Positions 38,146-45,907 of a DNA stretch of 48,071 bases are shown in pieces. Below the pieces are notes generated by a model. It made no database searches and had not been told where the DNA came from. It worked only from the letters and a program-made list of their open reading frames with translations. The DNA lies in NCBI GenBank assembly GCA_964560135.1, contig CAZLKN010000024.1, forward strand, positions 1 through 48,071. Reading direction: 5' to 3'. The first letter of the stretch is position 1. The number at the start of each line of letters is the position of its first letter. Source of the stretch: CAZLKN01 sp964560135. GTDB lineage: Bacteria; Actinomycetota; JAICYB01. The position numbers and the translations under genes were made by a program.

Positions 38146-39458
38146 GCGTCGGCAGCCGGGTGTTGTGGGGGCGGGATCACGCGGACGAGCGAGATCCGGA
38201 GGCGGTCGCGCTCGAGCACCTCGAAGGTCCAGCCGCTGTGCTCGAACCGTTCGCCGGGCTCCGGGATCCGCTCGAAGCGGGAGAGCAGGAACCCGGCCAG
38301 CGTGTGGTAACTGCCTTCCGGAGCCTCGAAGCCGGTCGCCTCGAGGACCTCGTCGGGATGCAGGCTGCCCTCCAGGACGAAGGTGCCGGGCTGCTCGTCG
38401 GGGGGCGCCTGGATCTCGGTGAGGTCGTACTCGTCCTCGATCTCCCCCACGATCTCCTCGACGAGGTCCTCGATGGTGACGATCCCCGCGGTGCTGCCGT
38501 GCTCGTCGACGACCACCGCAAGCTGCTGGGCCTCCGCGCGCATCCGGAGGAGCAGCGACTCCAGGTCCTGCGACTCGGGGACGGCGAGCACCTCGCGGGC
38601 GATCCCGGTGACATGCGTGGACGACCGGGCCTGCGGCGGGACACCGAACACGTCCTTCGCGTGGGCCACCCCCACGACGTCGTGGATGTCCTCACCGCGG
38701 ACCGGGAACCGCGAGTGCCCCGTCTCCAGCGCCGTACGGGCCAGCTCGGTGACGGTCGCGTTGCGGGCGACGCTGGTCACCGAGCCGCGGGGCACCATCG
38801 CATCCGCCGCGGTCTTGTCCCCGAACCGGATCGAGCGGGTCAGCAGCGAAACGGCGTCCTCGTCGAGGGTGCCCTCCACTCCCGAGGAGCGGATCAGGAG
38901 CTCCAGCTCCTCAACGGATCGCACCGCGAGGAGCTCCTCCCGGGGCTCGATGCCCAGGCGACGGACCGTCCAGTTGGCGGCTCCGTTCAGGAAGACGATC
39001 AGGGGGCCGAAGACCGCGCCGTAGACGCGGGTGGGGATCGCCAGCGCGAGGGCGAGGCGGACGGGCCTGGCGATCGCGAGGCCCTTCGGGAACAGTTCGC
39101 CGAGCACCATCTGCGTCGCGGTGGCCAGCAACAGGGCCAGCGCGATCGAGACGCCCAGGGTGGTCTCGGACGGCAGCGGCGTGCGGTCGAGGAGCGGCTG
39201 CAGGGCCCTGGCGATCGTCGGCTCGGCCACGAACCCGAGCACCAGCGAGGTGATGGTGATCCCGAGCTGGGCCCCCGACAGGTTGAAGGAGAGCCGTTTC
39301 AGCAGTCCGGCGGCGACGCGGGCCCGGCGGTTGCCCTCGGCAGCGAGGCGGTCGATCCGGTTGCGGTCGACGGCCACCAGGGAGAACTCGGCGGCGACGA
39401 AGAACGCGTTGGCCCCGATGAGCAGGAGTGCGGCGCCGAGTCCTAAGGCGATGTCCAT
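38142..39458 (-). CDS. CNNM/CorC-type membrane protein (DUF21, CBS pair, CorC_HlyC)
   Basis: This 438-residue protein has a DUF21 domain (NAFFVAAEFSLVAVDRNRID, LSGAQLGITITSLVLGF, MVLGELFPKGLAIARP), a CBS pair (about residues 215-345: AMVPRGSVTSVARN, GHSRFPVRGEDIHDVVGVAH, LAVVVDEHGSTAGIVTIEDL) and a C-terminal CorC_HlyC domain (about 360-430: FVLEGSLHPDEVLEATGFEA, GYTF-type FEHSGWTFEVLERDRLRI). It is the full-length partner of the truncated homologue downstream; the two may form a heteromeric Mg2+ transporter. The start is about 90 bp from the divergent SRP RNA gene. Confidence 0.93.
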   Translation of the reverse strand: MDIALGLGAALLLIGANAFFVAAEFSLVAVDRNRIDRLAAEGNRRARVAAGLLKRLSFNLSGAQLGITITSLVLGFVAEPTIARALQPLLDRTPLPSETTLGVSIALALLLATATQMVLGELFPKGLAIARPVRLALALAIPTRVYGAVFGPLIVFLNGAANWTVRRLGIEPREELLAVRSVEELELLIRSSGVEGTLDEDAVSLLTRSIRFGDKTAADAMVPRGSVTSVARNATVTELARTALETGHSRFPVRGEDIHDVVGVAHAKDVFGVPPQARSSTHVTGIAREVLAVPESQDLESLLLRMRAEAQQLAVVVDEHGSTAGIVTIEDLVEEIVGEIEDEYDLTEIQAPPDEQPGTFVLEGSLHPDEVLEATGFEAPEGSYHTLAGFLLSRFERIPEPGERFEHSGWTFEVLERDRLRISLVRVIPPPQHPAADA

Positions 39459-39524
39459 CGTCGTCGTGGCGACGGTATCATCCGCGCTCCGCGGGCGGGC
39501 CGCGGCGAACGTCGGTCCTGCCGC

Positions 39525-39530
39525 TAGGAT
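39525..39530 (+). promoter_or_regulatory. -10 element of the SRP RNA gene
   Basis: TAGGAT lies about 18 nt before the predicted 5' helix of the SRP RNA, so transcription should start near 39537. A clear -35 was not seen. Confidence 0.4.
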
Positions 39531-39548
39531 AGGGGGCGTTGGTTCGGA

Positions 39549-39690
39549 CCCCGTCCGGATCAGGAGCGGCGGTCGGGTCCCACGCGACGGAGGGCCCGTG
39601 AATCCCGCCAGGCCCGGGAGGGAGCAACGGTAAGCGGAGCACTCCGGGTGCCGTGGGGGTGCCTGGTCGCCGCTCCTGATCCGGACGGGG
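39549..39690 (+). ncRNA. ffs: Signal recognition particle RNA (4.5S-like)
   Basis: The conserved Ffh-binding core is at about 39594-39643: GTGAATCCCGCCAGG on the 5' side, a CCGGGAGG tip with a GGGA tetraloop (GNRA type) and GAGCAACGGTAAGC on the 3' side, matching bacterial SRP RNA helix 8. The ends (39549-39571 and 39668-39690) are perfectly complementary over 23 bp, giving a long closing helix. At about 142 nt it is longer than the usual ~100-nt small SRP RNA. The gene lies directly upstream of dnaX, as in other actinobacteria. Exact ends are inferred from the helix. Confidence 0.88.
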
Positions 39691-39721
39691 CGCCGTGGAA
39701 GCCGTGTGAGGAGCGCTGACG

Positions 39722-41350
39722 GTGAGCTACCTATCCCTGTACCGTCGCTGGCGCCCGGGGACGTTCGAGGAGGTCCTGGGACAGGAGCACGTCACGGAGA
39801 CGCTGGTCAGCGCCGTCCGCGACGACCGGGTCTCGCACGCCTACCTGTTCTCCGGCCCCCGTGGCACCGGGAAGACGTCCACCGCCAGGATCCTGGCCAA
39901 GGCGCTGAACTGCGAGGAGGGTGTCTCGCCGTCCCCCTGCGGGGTCTGCGCGCGCTGCCGCGAGATCGCCGACGGGTCGTCGCTCGACGTGTTCGAGATG
40001 GACGCTGCCTCCCACACCTCGGTGGACGACGTCCGTGAGATCCGGGACCGGATCCCGTTCGCTTCCGCCGGGGGCGGCGCCAAGGTCTACATCATCGACG
40101 AGGCGCACCAGCTGTCCACCCCGGCGTTCAACGCCCTGCTGAAGATGCTCGAGGAGCCGCCGCCCCACGTGATCTTCGTGTTGTGCACGACGGAGTCCCA
40201 CAAGCTCCCGGCCACGGTCGTCTCCCGGTGCCAGCGTTTCGAGTTCCGTCGCCTGTCGCCGCAGCTCGTGGCCGACCACCTGGCCCGGGTGGCGACCGAC
40301 GAGAAGATCGAGGCCGACGCCGATGCCCTCATGTTGGTCGCCCGTCACGGCCGCGGCTCGGTGCGCGACGCGCTGTCGCTGCTCGATCAGGCCGCCGGGA
40401 CGGCCGACGGTCACGTCACCCGCGACGTGATCCTGGCGATCCTCGGCGACGCTCCCGAAGATGTGCTCCTGGGTCTGGCGGAGGCGGTCGGCTCCGGGGA
40501 GATCCTGGCCTGCTTCGAGCAGGTGGAGCGGCTCACCGAGCAGGGGTGGGACCCGCGCCAGCTCCTGCGCCAGCTCCTCGAGGAGGTCCGGCGGTTGTTC
40601 CTGGCCGTCCGTGGCGCGCACGGCCTGCTCGACGTCGACGACGCCCACCGCGACCGGCTGGTCGCCGTGGCGGAGCGGTTCGGGGTGGCCCGCCTCGAAT
40701 GGGCGCTCCGGGTGCTCGGGGAGGCCCAGGCCGACATGCGGATGGCCACCCATCCGCGGCTCACTCTGGAGGTGGCCCTGGCCCGCGCGGCCTGCCTGGA
40801 GGTGCCGGAGGACGGGGCGTTCCTCGCCCGCCTGGAACGCCTCGAACGCATGGTGCTGGAGCGGACGGAGGACGCCGTGCCCGCCGAGCCCGCAGCGCAG
40901 ACCACCCCCCCGACCGAGCCGGCCGCCGCCGAGCCCGCTCCCCCGCCGCCGGCTGCCCCACCCACGCCACGCACACCGGTCACCGGCGACCTGCAGGCCA
41001 AGTGGGATGCACTGTTGGAGGACATCCGCGGCCAGAGCCGCGTGGCTCACGCCCACCTCGTCACCGCCTGGCCGATCGCCGAGGAGGACGACGCCCTCGT
41101 GATCGGCTTCGACCGCCAGATCCATCTGGACGGCATCCTCCGCCGCCCCGACAAGCTCCAGTCGGTGCTCAAGGCCGTGGCGGAGGTGTTCGGCCGCAAG
41201 CTGCAGATCAAGGGCGAGCTGCGGGCCGAAGGCTCCGGCACCCAGCCCGAAGTGCAGGAGGCCCCGGCTCCCGCGGAGAACTCGGACTCCCCCGTGGATC
41301 TCGTGAAGCGGGGCCTGGGGGCCGAGGTGGTCGAAGAGGTGGACAGCTGA
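39722..41350 (+). CDS. dnaX: DNA polymerase III subunit gamma/tau
   Basis: This 542-residue clamp-loader ATPase has Walker A GPRGTGKTS (residues 45-53), a four-cysteine zinc module (C64, C73, C76, C79), Walker B with DEAH (YIIDEAHQLS), sensor 1 (CTTESHKLP) and the SRC arginine-finger motif (VVSRCQRF). A Pro/Ala/Glu linker (about 385-420) leads to a tau-like C-terminal domain (AKWDALLEDIRGQSRVAHAH). The GTG start at 39722 has GAGGAG upstream and opens the standard MSYLSLYRRWRP. The stop codon overlaps the recR start. There is no ybaB gene between dnaX and recR, unlike the usual bacterial order. Confidence 0.96.
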   Translation: MSYLSLYRRWRPGTFEEVLGQEHVTETLVSAVRDDRVSHAYLFSGPRGTGKTSTARILAKALNCEEGVSPSPCGVCARCREIADGSSLDVFEMDAASHTSVDDVREIRDRIPFASAGGGAKVYIIDEAHQLSTPAFNALLKMLEEPPPHVIFVLCTTESHKLPATVVSRCQRFEFRRLSPQLVADHLARVATDEKIEADADALMLVARHGRGSVRDALSLLDQAAGTADGHVTRDVILAILGDAPEDVLLGLAEAVGSGEILACFEQVERLTEQGWDPRQLLRQLLEEVRRLFLAVRGAHGLLDVDDAHRDRLVAVAERFGVARLEWALRVLGEAQADMRMATHPRLTLEVALARAACLEVPEDGAFLARLERLERMVLERTEDAVPAEPAAQTTPPTEPAAAEPAPPPPAAPPTPRTPVTGDLQAKWDALLEDIRGQSRVAHAHLVTAWPIAEEDDALVIGFDRQIHLDGILRRPDKLQSVLKAVAEVFGRKLQIKGELRAEGSGTQPEVQEAPAPAENSDSPVDLVKRGLGAEVVEEVDS

Positions 41351-41943
41351 GCTACGCCCCCATCGTCCAGCGGCTGATCGACGAGCTGAACCGCCTCCCC
41401 GGTGTCGGGCCGAAGAGTGCCCAGCGGCTCGCCCTGTACGTGCTGCGTGCGTCCCCGGAGGACGTGGAGCGTCTCGCCCAGACGCTGCGCGAGGTCAAGG
41501 CCCGGGTCACGTTCTGCCGGACGTGCTTCAACCTGGCCGAGGGCGAGCGCTGCCCGGTGTGCGCCGACCCCGGACGGGACCAGACCCTCGTGTGCCTGGT
41601 CGAGGACGTGAAGGACCTCGCCGCGCTGGAGCGCACCGGCGAGTTCAAGGGCCGCTACCACGTCCTCGGCGGGTGCATCTCGCCGCTGGACGGGATCGGC
41701 CCGGAGGACCTTCGGATCCGCGAGCTGCTCGACCGCGTCCGCGAGGACGGCGTGAAGGAGGTCATCCTCGCAACGTCGCCGACGGTGGAGGGCGAGGCGA
41801 CGGCGATGTACGTATCGGGGCTCGTGAAGCCGCTCGGGGTTCGGGTCACGCGGATCGCGTCCGGATTGCCGGTCGGCGGCGACCTCGATTACGCCGACGA
41901 GGTCACTCTCGGACGCGCCCTCCAGGGTCGTCGTGACGTCTGA
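41347..41943 (+). CDS. recR: Recombination mediator protein RecR, with CTG start
   Basis: This 198-residue RecFOR-pathway protein loads RecA at gaps. It has the N-terminal helix-hairpin-helix RLPGVGPKSAQRLALYVL, the C4 zinc finger CRTCFNLAEGERCPVC and a Toprim domain starting CLVEDVKDLAALERTGEFKG. The N-terminus begins at a CTG (41347): in this frame no ATG, GTG or TTG occurs for many codons upstream, the protein from CTG has the normal length, and GAGGTGG precedes it. The CTG overlaps the dnaX stop (CTGA), so translation is coupled. It is probably a true non-canonical start, though a frameshift from dnaX is a formal alternative. Confidence 0.92.
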   Translation: MSYAPIVQRLIDELNRLPGVGPKSAQRLALYVLRASPEDVERLAQTLREVKARVTFCRTCFNLAEGERCPVCADPGRDQTLVCLVEDVKDLAALERTGEFKGRYHVLGGCISPLDGIGPEDLRIRELLDRVREDGVKEVILATSPTVEGEATAMYVSGLVKPLGVRVTRIASGLPVGGDLDYADEVTLGRALQGRRDV

Positions 41944-41959
41944 GCCCCCGTAAGGCGGG

Positions 41960-41965
41960 TAGGCT
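41960..41965 (+). promoter_or_regulatory. -10 element of lysC (leaderless)
   Basis: TAGGCT ends 8 nt before the lysC ATG, and no Shine-Dalgarno lies between, so the lysC transcript probably begins at or near the start codon. Confidence 0.45.
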
Positions 41966-41973
41966 GGTCCGCG

Positions 41974-43242
41974 ATGAAGATCCTGGTGCAGAAGTTCGGC
42001 GGAACCTCCGTGGCCGACGCGGAGCGCATCCGGAACGTGGCCGAACGGGTCGTGAAGGCCTCGGAACAGGGCTACCAGGTGGTGGTCACGGTGTCGGCGA
42101 TGGGGGACACCACCGACGGACTCCGCAAGCTCGCCGCGGAGATCACCGACCGTCCCCCGCCCCGGGAGCTCGACATGCTGCTGTCCTCGGGAGAACGGAT
42201 CTCGGTGGCCCTGCTGGCGATGGCGATCGACCGGTTGGGCCACAGGGCCGAGTCGTTCACCGGCTCCCAGGCCGGGATCATCACCGATGCGCTGCACGGC
42301 AAGGCACGGATCGCCGAGATCCGGCCCCGCAGGATCAAAGAGTCGCTGGAGCGCGGGTGCATCCCGATCGTGGCCGGTTTCCAAGGGGTGTCCACCGAGA
42401 CCCTGGACGTGACGACTCTCGGCCGGGGGGCCTCGGATCTGACCGCGATCGCGATGGCCGCTGCTCTCGAGGCCGAGATATGCGAGATCTACACCGATGT
42501 CGACGGTGTCTACACGGCCGACCCGCGGATCGTTCCCGACGCCCGCAAGCTGCACGTGGTCAGCTTCGAGGAGATGCTGGAGATGGCCGCAACGGGGGCC
42601 AAGGTGCTCCAGGCCCGCTCGGTGGAGCTGGCGCGGAATCAGAACGTGATGGTCCACGTCCGGTCGTCGTTCAAGGCGGCCGGCGGGACGTTCGTACGGA
42701 AGGAAGACGAGCGCATGATGGAGAAGGCGATCATCTCAGCCGTGACCCACGACGGCTCGGAGTCGAAGGTGACCCTCCTCGGTGTCCCCGACCAACCCGG
42801 GGTGGCGGCGTCCATCTTCCGGCCCCTGGCGGACCGGGGCGTGAACGTGGACATGATCGTGCAGAACGTCTCGCAGTCGGGGCGCACCGACATCTCCTTC
42901 ACCGTCCCCCGCGACGACCTGGCCACCGCCGTGGCGGTGACCGAGGATGTCGCCGGACGGGTGGGGGCCGCAGGCGTGTCGAGCGACGAGGGCATCGCTC
43001 GCGTGAGTCTCGTCGGTGCGGGGATGAAGTCCCACCCGGGCGTATCGGCGGACATGTTCGAGGCCTTGTCGACGGCCGGCGTGAATATCGAGATGATCTC
43101 CACCTCGGCCATCCGGATCTCGTGCATCGTCCGCCAGGAGCAGGTCAAGACGGCGGTCCAGGCCGTCCACGACCGCTTCCGGCTGTCGGAGGAGGTCGTG
43201 TACCGCGCCGAGCACCCGCAGTCCGAAGAGCCGGTAGGGTAA
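41974..43242 (+). CDS. lysC: Aspartate kinase
   Basis: This 422-residue enzyme phosphorylates aspartate, the first step to diaminopimelate, Lys, Thr and Met. The kinase domain carries VQKFGGTSVADAERIRNVAE, LLSSGERISVALL and TTLGRGASDLTAIAMA, and TDVDGVYTADPRIV. Two C-terminal ACT domains (about residues 262-415, including GVPDQPGVAASIF and GMKSHPGVSADMF) indicate feedback control by Lys and/or Thr. An internal start (ATG at 42715/42718, ERMMEKAIIS) matches the position of the separate beta-subunit start known in Corynebacterium. There is no Shine-Dalgarno before the main ATG. asd follows after 4 bp. Confidence 0.96.
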   Translation: MKILVQKFGGTSVADAERIRNVAERVVKASEQGYQVVVTVSAMGDTTDGLRKLAAEITDRPPPRELDMLLSSGERISVALLAMAIDRLGHRAESFTGSQAGIITDALHGKARIAEIRPRRIKESLERGCIPIVAGFQGVSTETLDVTTLGRGASDLTAIAMAAALEAEICEIYTDVDGVYTADPRIVPDARKLHVVSFEEMLEMAATGAKVLQARSVELARNQNVMVHVRSSFKAAGGTFVRKEDERMMEKAIISAVTHDGSESKVTLLGVPDQPGVAASIFRPLADRGVNVDMIVQNVSQSGRTDISFTVPRDDLATAVAVTEDVAGRVGAAGVSSDEGIARVSLVGAGMKSHPGVSADMFEALSTAGVNIEMISTSAIRISCIVRQEQVKTAVQAVHDRFRLSEEVVYRAEHPQSEEPVG

Positions 43243-43246
43243 TCGG

Positions 43247-44281
43247 GTGGGTTATCGCATCGGGATCACCGGCGCCACGGGCGTCGTCGGCGAAGTTGCT
43301 CTCCGCATCCTCGCGGAACGCAACATCCCCGTCGACGAACTGCGGCTGTACGCGTCGAGCCGTTCGGCGGGTCGACGCGTGCCGTGGGGCGGAGGCGAGG
43401 TCACCGTCGAGGCGCTCGACGACGCCCGTTTCGACGGGCTCGATGTGGTCCTGAACGCCACCTCGAGCGACCTGGCCAGGGAATTCGTCCCGCGCATGGT
43501 GGACGCCGGCGCGGTGGTCGTCGACAACTCGTCGGCGTACCGTCAGAACCCCGAGGTGCCGCTGGTCATCCCCCAGATCAACGGATCGGCGGTGGAGCAT
43601 CACCAGGGCATCGTGGCCAACGCCAACTGCACCACGGCGACCGCGCTCATGGCGCTGGGCCCCCTGCACCGCGAGGTGGGGCTGCGATCGGTCATCTCCT
43701 CCTCCTACCAGTCGGTGTCCGGCACGGGCCGGGACGCGATCACCGAGCTCATCGACCAGACGCGCAAGGCCGTCGACCAGGTCGAGGCGTTGCGCGGGCA
43801 CGAGGCGCTGGACCTCCCCGAGCCGCAGGTGTACACCCACCCCCTGGCTTTCAACCTGATCCCGCAGTGCGAGACCTTCCCCCCGGGGGCCGACACCTCC
43901 ACCGAGGAGGAGAAGATGGCCCTCGAGATGCGCAAGATCTTGACGGCGCCCGAGCTCGTGATCCACGCCACCGCGGTCCGCGTACCGGTCGTGGTCGGGC
44001 ACTCGATCGCGCTCTCGGTGTCGCTCCAGCGGGAGCTCACGCCGGAGCAGGCCCGGGAGCTGATCGATGCTTTCCCCGGCGCCCGCGTTCTCGACGAGCC
44101 CGATGCCACCCGCTACCCGACCCCCCTTCAGTCGGCGGGGCTCGACGAGGTCCTGGTCGGACGGATCCGCAGCAACCCCGCGCTGCCCAACGGGTTGTCG
44201 CTGTTCTGCTGCGGGGACAACCTCCGCCGCGGCGCCGCGCTCAACGCTGTCGAGATCGCCGAGCTCGTCCTCGGCGTCTAG
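43247..44281 (+). CDS. asd: Aspartate-semialdehyde dehydrogenase
   Basis: This 344-residue enzyme reduces aspartyl phosphate to aspartate semialdehyde, the second step after LysC. It has the NADP-binding GATGVVGEVALRIL, catalytic Cys in NANCTTA, ASSRSAGRRVPW and a late His in RVPVVVGHS. The GTG at 43247 lies 4 bp after the lysC stop; TAGGGT (43235-43240) 6 nt upstream could act as an internal -10. The gene is convergent with the Eis-like acetyltransferase gene and overlaps it by 4 bp. Length and motifs are normal. Confidence 0.96.
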   Translation: MGYRIGITGATGVVGEVALRILAERNIPVDELRLYASSRSAGRRVPWGGGEVTVEALDDARFDGLDVVLNATSSDLAREFVPRMVDAGAVVVDNSSAYRQNPEVPLVIPQINGSAVEHHQGIVANANCTTATALMALGPLHREVGLRSVISSSYQSVSGTGRDAITELIDQTRKAVDQVEALRGHEALDLPEPQVYTHPLAFNLIPQCETFPPGADTSTEEEKMALEMRKILTAPELVIHATAVRVPVVVGHSIALSVSLQRELTPEQARELIDAFPGARVLDEPDATRYPTPLQSAGLDEVLVGRIRSNPALPNGLSLFCCGDNLRRGAALNAVEIAELVLGV

Positions 44282-45462
44282 AAGAAGTCGGCCAGCCAGG
44301 GGGCCGGGCCCGCGAAGGTCGCCGTTGCCACGGCGAGGTCCTTGCCGGGGCCCTCCACGTAGCCGGTCGCGAGCAGCTCTTCGGCCCCCAGGTAGCCGGT
44401 GTACAGCGACGCCAGCCCGCGGACGTCGGTGCGCAGCCGGCCGCGTCCCCCCTTCCGGACCCTGCCCTCCCCACCGGCGACGGTGAGCACGAAGCGGCCG
44501 CTGTTCCAGGGCAGCACGTCGTCGCGGACCTCCAGATGTAGCTCGGCTTCCAGGCCCGACGGGTAGCCGCGTGTCTCCAGCGCTCCCCGCACGTCGATCA
44601 CCCGCAGCATCCATTCCCAGCTCCGGGCCCGTTCCCAGTCCTGCTCGCGGAGCTGTACCAGCAGAGGGTCGGCGGGTGCGCCCGTCCAGAGCAGATCCTT
44701 GGAGAAGGAGCGGTGGTCGGCGGCGAAGGTCAGGAGCCGGCGTCCGGCGGACGGGGTGAGCGCCACGAGGTCCCGGCACTGCAGGTCGTACTTCCAGGCG
44801 CCCTCGCGATGCTGGGAGAACACGACGTAGCCCTCGGGGGCGCCGGCGGGTCCGGCGGCGTAGACGTGGACCTCGTCGCGCTCCGAGGACAGCACCCGCT
44901 CCCAGCGCTCGGCCCGCCGGGCCAGCTGGCCTGCGGTACGGCGGGCGCGGGTGTCGTAGGCCTGCTGCAGCACGGGGCGCGCCGTCTCCGGATCCAGGCG
45001 CCGGATCTCGAGGGCGCGGTCGCGGATGTCGATCGCCGCGCATGCCATCCGGTAGCGGATCCAGCTCCCCGCGAGCTCGTAGCCCGCGCGCCGGTAGACG
45101 GGCTGCGTGGCCGGGTAGAGCACCGAGAGTGCCGCCCCCGCGGTGTGTAGCTCTTCGAGAGTGATGCGCATCAGCTCGGTGGCCAGCCCGCCAGCCCGGT
45201 GTTCGGGGTCCACGGCCACCGACGCCACCCCGGTCATCGGGACCTCGCGTCCGCCGAACCACTGGCCGGACGGCATCAGCCGGAGCCCCCCGGCCACCCG
45301 GCCCCCACGGCGAACGACCCGGAGCTGGGCGGGATCGGCGTGCTTGAGCCACGCCTCGCCCTCCTCGCGTGAGCGCAGGTACGTGCGGTCGAGGATCTCG
45401 GCGAAGGTGCGGACCTCGTCGTCGCCCGTCGGGAGGCCGATCACAGAACGGTCGGTGGGCAT
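44278..45462 (-). CDS. Eis-like GNAT acetyltransferase
   Basis: The N-terminal GNAT domain of this 394-residue protein has the acetyl-CoA region VASVAVDPEHRAGGLATELM, the helix ending LYPATQPVYRRAGYELAG and the Eis-specific start (DRTYLRSREEGEAWL). A second GNAT-like region (about residues 170-280) and a C-terminal sterol-carrier-like domain (about 290-394: WNSGRFVLTVAGGEGRV, DVRGLASLYTGYLGAEEL) complete the Eis layout. It ends in a buried-type aromatic C-terminus (PWLADFF), as Eis proteins use their C-terminal carboxylate in catalysis. Eis acetylates multiple amines, including aminoglycosides. The ATG at 45462 has GAGGAG at 5 nt. Confidence 0.9.
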   Translation of the reverse strand: MPTDRSVIGLPTGDDEVRTFAEILDRTYLRSREEGEAWLKHADPAQLRVVRRGGRVAGGLRLMPSGQWFGGREVPMTGVASVAVDPEHRAGGLATELMRITLEELHTAGAALSVLYPATQPVYRRAGYELAGSWIRYRMACAAIDIRDRALEIRRLDPETARPVLQQAYDTRARRTAGQLARRAERWERVLSSERDEVHVYAAGPAGAPEGYVVFSQHREGAWKYDLQCRDLVALTPSAGRRLLTFAADHRSFSKDLLWTGAPADPLLVQLREQDWERARSWEWMLRVIDVRGALETRGYPSGLEAELHLEVRDDVLPWNSGRFVLTVAGGEGRVRKGGRGRLRTDVRGLASLYTGYLGAEELLATGYVEGPGKDLAVATATFAGPAPWLADFF

Positions 45463-45470
45463 CGGGCTCC

Positions 45471-45761
45471 TCAGGCCGGCGGGCAGGCGCACGGCACGGC
45501 GCCGCACTTCGGACAGCCGTCGCCGTACCGGGCGGCCGCGACCTGCTCGACGTCCACGCCGACGATCGAGCCCAGGGAGACGAGCCAGGCGAGGACGTCG
45601 GCGAACTCCTCCTCGAGGGCATTCTTATCCTCACCGCGCAGGGCGCGGGACAGCTCGCCGACCTCCTCCACGAGCCAGGCGAAGGTCCGGGCCGCACCGC
45701 GCTCGCGGTCGCGCTCGAGATAGATCGCCTCGATCCGCCGCTGGAAGTCCCCGAGCTCCAC
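45471..45761 (-). CDS. MazG-like nucleotide pyrophosphohydrolase with C-terminal Cys motif
   Basis: This 96-residue protein has the MazG core: acidic metal ligands in LVEEVGELSRALRGED and the second EEEFADVLAWLVSL (E-x-x-E-x12-28-E-x-x-D pattern). After a short helix the protein ends GDGCPKCGAVPCACP, four cysteines that could bind zinc or redox partners. The length is that of single-domain MazG proteins, which hydrolyse (d)NTPs to NMP and pyrophosphate. The GTG at 45761 is chosen because AAGGAGG lies 6 nt upstream; longer readings run into the gdhA promoter. It lies 8 bp upstream of the Eis-like gene, in the same direction. Confidence 0.88.
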   Translation of the reverse strand: MELGDFQRRIEAIYLERDRERGAARTFAWLVEEVGELSRALRGEDKNALEEEFADVLAWLVSLGSIVGVDVEQVAAARYGDGCPKCGAVPCACPPA

Positions 45762-45907
45762 TCGCGCCTCCTTGTTCGCCTGCGGGGATGCTACCGCAGG
45801 GGAGGCGACGCTAGATCGAGCTCCTGCGGTTGCGAGAACCCCTGAGGATCGCTGGGCGCGAAATGCCGGTATCCTCAGCTTCGTCGGGCCCCCCAAGAAG
45901 AGTGCAG

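Noticed and set aside
43145..45697. 850-codon minus-strand open frame spanning asd and the Eis-like gene
   Set aside because: It runs antisense through asd and out of frame through the Eis-like gene, and is Arg/Pro/Gly-rich without domains.
45779..45839. Repeated CCTGCGG/CCGCAGG between mazG and gdhA
   Set aside because: Short GC-rich 7-mers that recur by chance at this composition; no match to a known regulator site could be defended.
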